Positions 60,963-64,000 of a DNA stretch of 64,000 bases are shown here, in pieces. The notes under the pieces were generated by a model. That model ran no database searches. It saw nothing but the letters and a program-made list of their open reading frames with translations, and was not told the origin of the DNA. The stretch covers positions 868,001-932,000 of the forward strand of contig NZ_JACHMG010000001.1 in NCBI RefSeq assembly GCF_014204865.1, in the 5' to 3' direction. Each line of letters opens with the position of its first letter. Position 1 is the stretch's first letter. The position numbers were made by a program, and so were the translations under genes. This stretch comes from Amycolatopsis jiangsuensis. Its GTDB lineage: Bacteria; Actinomycetota; Actinomycetes; Mycobacteriales; Pseudonocardiaceae.

Positions 60963-61787
60963 GTGTCGATTTCCACCACGGGCGTGCCCTCGCGCGCCGA
61001 TCCGGCGGCGTCGGCTCCGGTGCCCCGTCCGGTCCGGCGGCGGCTGCCGTCGCCGCGCCGCTGGATCAGTCCCGTCGTGCTGCTCGTGGCATGGCAGATC
61101 GCCAGCTCGACGGGTGTCCTGCCACCGGAAAAGCTCAGCTCGCCGTGGACGGTCCTGCAGGCCGGCTTCGCATCCGCGAGCAGCGGGGAACTCGGCACCG
61201 CGTTCCTGGTCTCCCTCGGCCGCGTCGGTGCCGGATTCGTCCTCGGTGCCGCGGCGGGCATCCTCCTCGGTGTCCTTTCCGGACTGTCGCGCTGGGGCGA
61301 GGCACTGGTCGACCCGCCGGTGCAGATGCTGCGCACCCTGCCCTTCCTCGGGCTGATCCCGTTGTTCATCCTGTGGTTCGGGATCGGTGAGGAGACGAAG
61401 ATCCTGCTTGTCGCGCTCGGCGTGGCGTTCCCGCTCTACCTGAACGTCCACTCGGGAATCCGCGGCGCCGACGAACGGCTGGTCGAAGCGACCCGGGCGC
61501 TCGGTTTCACCCGCGGGGAACGGCTGTGGCACGTGGTCGTGCCCGGAGCGCTGCCGCAGACCCTGGTCGGGCTACGGCAGTCGCTCGGTGTGGCCTGGCT
61601 GGCGCTGATCGTGGGGGAGACGGTGAACGCGGACGCCGGGATCGGCTACTTGATCACCAACGCTCGCGATTTCCTGCGCACCGACGTGGTGGTGGTCGGG
61701 CTCGTGGTCTACGCGGTGCTCGGCCTGGCCACCGACGCGCTGGTGCGCTTGCTGGAACGGAGGACCCTGCGATGGCGGAACCAGTGA
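60963..61787 (+). CDS. ssuC: Alkanesulfonate-type ABC transporter permease
   Basis: A 274-residue permease with six helices. VVLLVAWQIASSTGVLPPEK is the first, followed by GAGFVLGAAAGILLGVLSGL and the EAA loop EATRALGFTRGERLWHVVVP that contacts the ATPase. This is the SsuC/TauC family. It imports sulfonates, or similar oxidised sulfur or nitrogen compounds, with the ATPase and lipoprotein that follow. The start is GTG 60963 after CCGGGAGAAATCC. The ATPase gene begins inside its last codons (16-base overlap), so the operon is tightly coupled. Confidence 0.9.
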   Translation: MSISTTGVPSRADPAASAPVPRPVRRRLPSPRRWISPVVLLVAWQIASSTGVLPPEKLSSPWTVLQAGFASASSGELGTAFLVSLGRVGAGFVLGAAAGILLGVLSGLSRWGEALVDPPVQMLRTLPFLGLIPLFILWFGIGEETKILLVALGVAFPLYLNVHSGIRGADERLVEATRALGFTRGERLWHVVVPGALPQTLVGLRQSLGVAWLALIVGETVNADAGIGYLITNARDFLRTDVVVVGLVVYAVLGLATDALVRLLERRTLRWRNQ

Positions 61788-62491
61788 CCACGGTTTCCGG
61801 GCTGACCAAGCGGTTCGGTGACCGCGCCGTGCTGAACGGGGTGGACCTGAGCATCGAACGCGGTGAGTTCGTGGCCCTGCTCGGCCGCAGCGGCTCGGGC
61901 AAATCGACGTTGCTGCGGGTGCTCGCCGGACTGGACACCGAAATCGAGGGCAAGTCCGAAGTGGACGGTACGGTTTCGGTCGCGTTCCAGCAGCCGCGCC
62001 TGCTGCCGTGGCGGAAGGTGTGGCGCAACATCGTGCTCGGCCTGCGCCGCGGTGGGGAGAACCGCTCACGCGACCGTGCGCTCGCCGAACAGGCACTGAG
62101 CGAGGTGCAGCTGGCCGAGCACGCCGACGCGTGGCCGCTGACCCTCTCCGGCGGGGAGGCCCAGCGGGTCTCGCTCGCCCGCGCATTGGTGCGTGAGCCC
62201 GACCTGCTGCTGCTCGACGAGCCGTTCGGGGCGCTCGACGCACTGACCCGGCTCGCCATGCACCGGCTCGTCGAGGACCTCTGGCGCACGCACCGGCCCG
62301 CCGTCCTGCTGGTGACCCACGACGTGGACGAGGCGCTGGTGCTGGCCGACCGGATCCTGGTGCTGGGCGACGGGCATATCGTCGCGCGGCACCTGCTGGA
62401 TCATCCGCGGCCGCGCGCCGCCGCCGACCACGCCGACGTGCGCCGCCGCGTCCTGGCCGATTTGGGAGTGACCGAAAGTGCACCTGCGTAG
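61772..62491 (+). CDS. ssuB: Alkanesulfonate-type ABC transporter ATPase
   Basis: This 239-residue ATPase has Walker A GRSGSGKST, the Q loop VAFQQPRLLPWRKV typical of SsuB/TauB, signature LSGGEAQRVSLA, Walker B LLLLDEPFGALD and switch His in VTHDVDEAL. It powers the SsuC permease. The ATG at 61772 is preceded by GGAGG at eight bases and overlaps the permease end by 16 bases. The lipoprotein gene in turn starts inside its last codons. All catalytic residues are intact. Confidence 0.92.
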   Translation: MAEPVTTVSGLTKRFGDRAVLNGVDLSIERGEFVALLGRSGSGKSTLLRVLAGLDTEIEGKSEVDGTVSVAFQQPRLLPWRKVWRNIVLGLRRGGENRSRDRALAEQALSEVQLAEHADAWPLTLSGGEAQRVSLARALVREPDLLLLDEPFGALDALTRLAMHRLVEDLWRTHRPAVLLVTHDVDEALVLADRILVLGDGHIVARHLLDHPRPRAAADHADVRRRVLADLGVTESAPA

Positions 62492-63500
62492 CACACTGGC
62501 CGTGCTGGCCGCCGCCTCGCTGCTGGGCGGACTCGCCGCCTGCTCGTCGTCGGGCGCCGCCACCGGGCCGGCGCCCGTGCCCGCCGCCGTTTCCCCCGCC
62601 GAGCTGGCGAAGGTCACGCTCCGGGTGGGCGATCAGAAAGGCGGGGTGAAGTCGTTGCTCACCGCGGCCAAGGCGCTGGGCGACGTGCCGTACCGGATCG
62701 AATGGTCCACCTTCACCTCGGGCCCGCCGCTGCTGGAAGCGGCGTCCGCCGGCGCGATCGATCTCGGTCGGGTCGGCAACACGCCGCCGATCTTCGCCGC
62801 GGCCGCGAAGGCGAAGATCTCCGTGGTGAGCGTGGCCAAGAGCAACGTCGAGCGGGAAACCATCCTGGTGCCGCCGGATTCCCCGCTGCGGGACGTCGGA
62901 TCGTTGCGGGGCAAGACGATCGCCGTCGCGAAGGGTAGCTCGGCGCACGGCCAGCTGCTCAACACGCTGAAGAAGGCCGGACTGTCCACGAAGGACGTCA
63001 AGCTGTCGTTCCTGCAGCCGTCGGAGGCGTACGCGGCGTTCACCCAGCACGAGGTGGACGCGTGGTCGATCTGGGATCCCTATACCGCCCAAGCACAACT
63101 CGACGCGCATGCGCGGGTGCTGGCCGACGGCCGAGGCAGCTCCAACGGCCTGGCCTTCGAGACGGCCGGGAGAAGCGCGCTCGCCGATCCGGGCAAGAAC
63201 ACCGCGATCAAGGACTTCGTGCAACGCGTGGTGAAGGCGCAGGTGTGGGCGAACACGCACCACGACGAGTGGGCACGGGCGTGGGCGGCGGAGACCGGGC
63301 TGAAGCCCGCTGTCGCGCAGAAGACCGTAGCCGCGGGCCGCGACGTGCCCGCACCGCTGGACGATGCGGTGATCGCCTCGGAGCAGCAGCTGGCCGACGC
63401 GTTCACCGAGGAGGGCACGCTGCCCGGGAAGGTGGACTTCTCGGCGTTCGCCGATCGCCGTTACGGACCCGAGATCGAGGCCGTGAGGAGGAACGGATGA
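62478..63500 (+). CDS. ssuA: Alkanesulfonate-type substrate-binding lipoprotein
   Basis: A 340-residue lipoprotein. LAVLAAASLLGGLAAC is the signal and lipobox. The mature protein has the NMT1/SsuA fold: LRVGDQKGGVKSLLTAAKAL, the ligand-lobe FTSGPPLLEAASAGAIDLG, GNTPPIFAAAAKAK and VDAWSIWDPYTAQAQ. It delivers aliphatic sulfonates to SsuC. The start is GTG 62478, overlapping ssuB by 14 bases. The next gene (monooxygenase) starts in its stop codon (ATGA). Specificity among sulfonates cannot be read from sequence. Confidence 0.9.
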   Translation: MHLRSTLAVLAAASLLGGLAACSSSGAATGPAPVPAAVSPAELAKVTLRVGDQKGGVKSLLTAAKALGDVPYRIEWSTFTSGPPLLEAASAGAIDLGRVGNTPPIFAAAAKAKISVVSVAKSNVERETILVPPDSPLRDVGSLRGKTIAVAKGSSAHGQLLNTLKKAGLSTKDVKLSFLQPSEAYAAFTQHEVDAWSIWDPYTAQAQLDAHARVLADGRGSSNGLAFETAGRSALADPGKNTAIKDFVQRVVKAQVWANTHHDEWARAWAAETGLKPAVAQKTVAAGRDVPAPLDDAVIASEQQLADAFTEEGTLPGKVDFSAFADRRYGPEIEAVRRNG

Positions 63501-64000
63501 GCCTGAAACTGCACTGGTTCCTGCCGACCACCGGGGACGGCCGGACCATCGTGGAACGCTTCCACGCCAAGAAATCGCTCGGGCCGAGTGCACAGCGGAC
63601 CGCGGACCTGGACTACCTCGCACAGGTCGCCCGGGCAGCCGAGTACCAGGGTTTCGAGGGTGTGCTGACGCCGACCGGCACCTGGTGCGAGGACGCGTGG
63701 CTGACCACCGCGGCACTGATCCGTGAGACGTCGAGACTGAAGTTCCTGATCGCGTTCCGGCCCGGGGTCGTCTCGCCGACGCTGGCCGCGCAGATGGCTG
63801 GCACCTTCCAGCGGCTGTCCGCGGGCCGGGCGCTGCTGAACATCGTCACCGGCGGGGACGCGGTCGAGCAACGCCGGTTCGGCGACTGGCACGACCACGA
63901 CGAACGGTATGCGCGGACCGACGAATTCCTGTCCATCGTGCGCGGAGTGTGGTCGGGCAAGCCCTTCGACTTCACCGGAAACCACCTGCGGGTGGAAGGA
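63497..64000 (+). CDS. ssuD: Alkanesulfonate monooxygenase-like LLM flavoprotein, N-terminal part
   Basis: 168 codons are visible before the right edge. MSLKLHWFLPTTGDGRTI opens the luciferase-like barrel. GFEGVLTPTGTWCEDAWLTT and FLIAFRPGVVSPTLAAQMAG match SsuD, as do LLNIVTGGDAVEQRRFGDW and HDERYARTDEFLSIVRGVW. SsuD uses reduced FMN and O2 to split sulfonates to aldehyde and sulfite. It overlaps ssuA by ATGA, completing a transport-plus-desulfonation operon. A flavin reductase (SsuE) is not seen within the window. Confidence 0.9.
   Translation, partial: MSLKLHWFLPTTGDGRTIVERFHAKKSLGPSAQRTADLDYLAQVARAAEYQGFEGVLTPTGTWCEDAWLTTAALIRETSRLKFLIAFRPGVVSPTLAAQMAGTFQRLSAGRALLNIVTGGDAVEQRRFGDWHDHDERYARTDEFLSIVRGVWSGKPFDFTGNHLRVEG

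Overview
The window looks like chromosome from a very GC-rich actinomycete. Codon third positions are mostly G or C, GTG starts are frequent, GGAGG ribosome sites are common, and gene families such as DUF1490/CtpC, PaaX, XRE-DUF5753, ECF41 and IdeR-type iron boxes are typical of Actinomycetes. The mix of catabolic P450s, many one-component regulators and secreted proteins suggests a soil Pseudonocardiales member (Amycolatopsis-like). The genus is an inference from gene content, not a measurement.

Layout. 0-9.5 kb: luciferase-like oxidoreductase (cut by the window edge), a PadR-P450 pair, a DUF1490 small protein with its CtpC-type metal P-ATPase, a frameshifted Tat-exported glycoside hydrolase 2, an orphan sugar-binding lipoprotein and a second luciferase-like oxidoreductase. 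9.5-20.5 kb: sirtuin, PI-PLC-like secreted protein, nucleotidyltransferase, aromatic-acid MFS carrier, secreted CHAP protein, XRE regulator, ECF41 sigma factor divergent from an azoreductase-like flavoprotein, dienelactone hydrolase, a TetR gene broken by three frame changes, a Cys/His-duplicated small protein and PhoU. 20.5-32.5 kb: 18-bp tandem repeats, MmpS-like lipoprotein, HxlR regulator with divergent alpha/beta hydrolase, UGT-type glycosyltransferase, a PD-(D/E)XK-like orphan, DMT exporter with divergent LysR, a secreted beta-rich protein, an S9 peptidase, an XRE-DUF5753 regulator and a frameshifted FeS-type photolyase. 32.5-37.9 kb: two DUF1990-like proteins, then an aromatic-ring module (group A flavin hydroxylase and extradiol dioxygenase) facing a TetR regulator with a perfect operator palindrome.

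38-46.7 kb is an accessory region ending at a tRNA-Pro(GGG) gene. It holds an IS3 orfA remnant, a carboxylesterase interrupted by an in-frame TGA, a flavin-monooxygenase stub, a methyltransferase frameshifted at a nine-G run, a GntR regulator with a well-formed promoter/operator, a pseudogene that joins a fumarylacetoacetase-type N terminus to acetoacetyl-CoA synthetase, an unusual MetE/UROD-like protein, a CYP199-like P450 and a wrecked tyrosine integrase beside the tRNA. It reads as the decayed right end of a tRNA-targeted island that carried aromatic catabolism genes.

46.8-64 kb returns to core-like content: an enoyl-CoA hydratase-PaaX operon, an ABC-F ATPase and an ECF sigma remnant. Next comes a hydroxamate-siderophore locus: formyltransferase, iron box, ornithine N-hydroxylase, an asymmetric heterodimeric ABC exporter, a second iron box and a FecCD permease pair. 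No siderophore synthetase, substrate-binding protein or importer ATPase is present here. A DMT permease, a glyoxalase II-like hydrolase and an ssu alkanesulfonate operon (permease, ATPase, lipoprotein, monooxygenase cut by the right edge) finish the window.

Several otherwise intact genes outside the island (GH2, TetR, photolyase) also carry small frameshifts. This raises the possibility of sequencing errors, so every frameshift call here should be read with that caveat.
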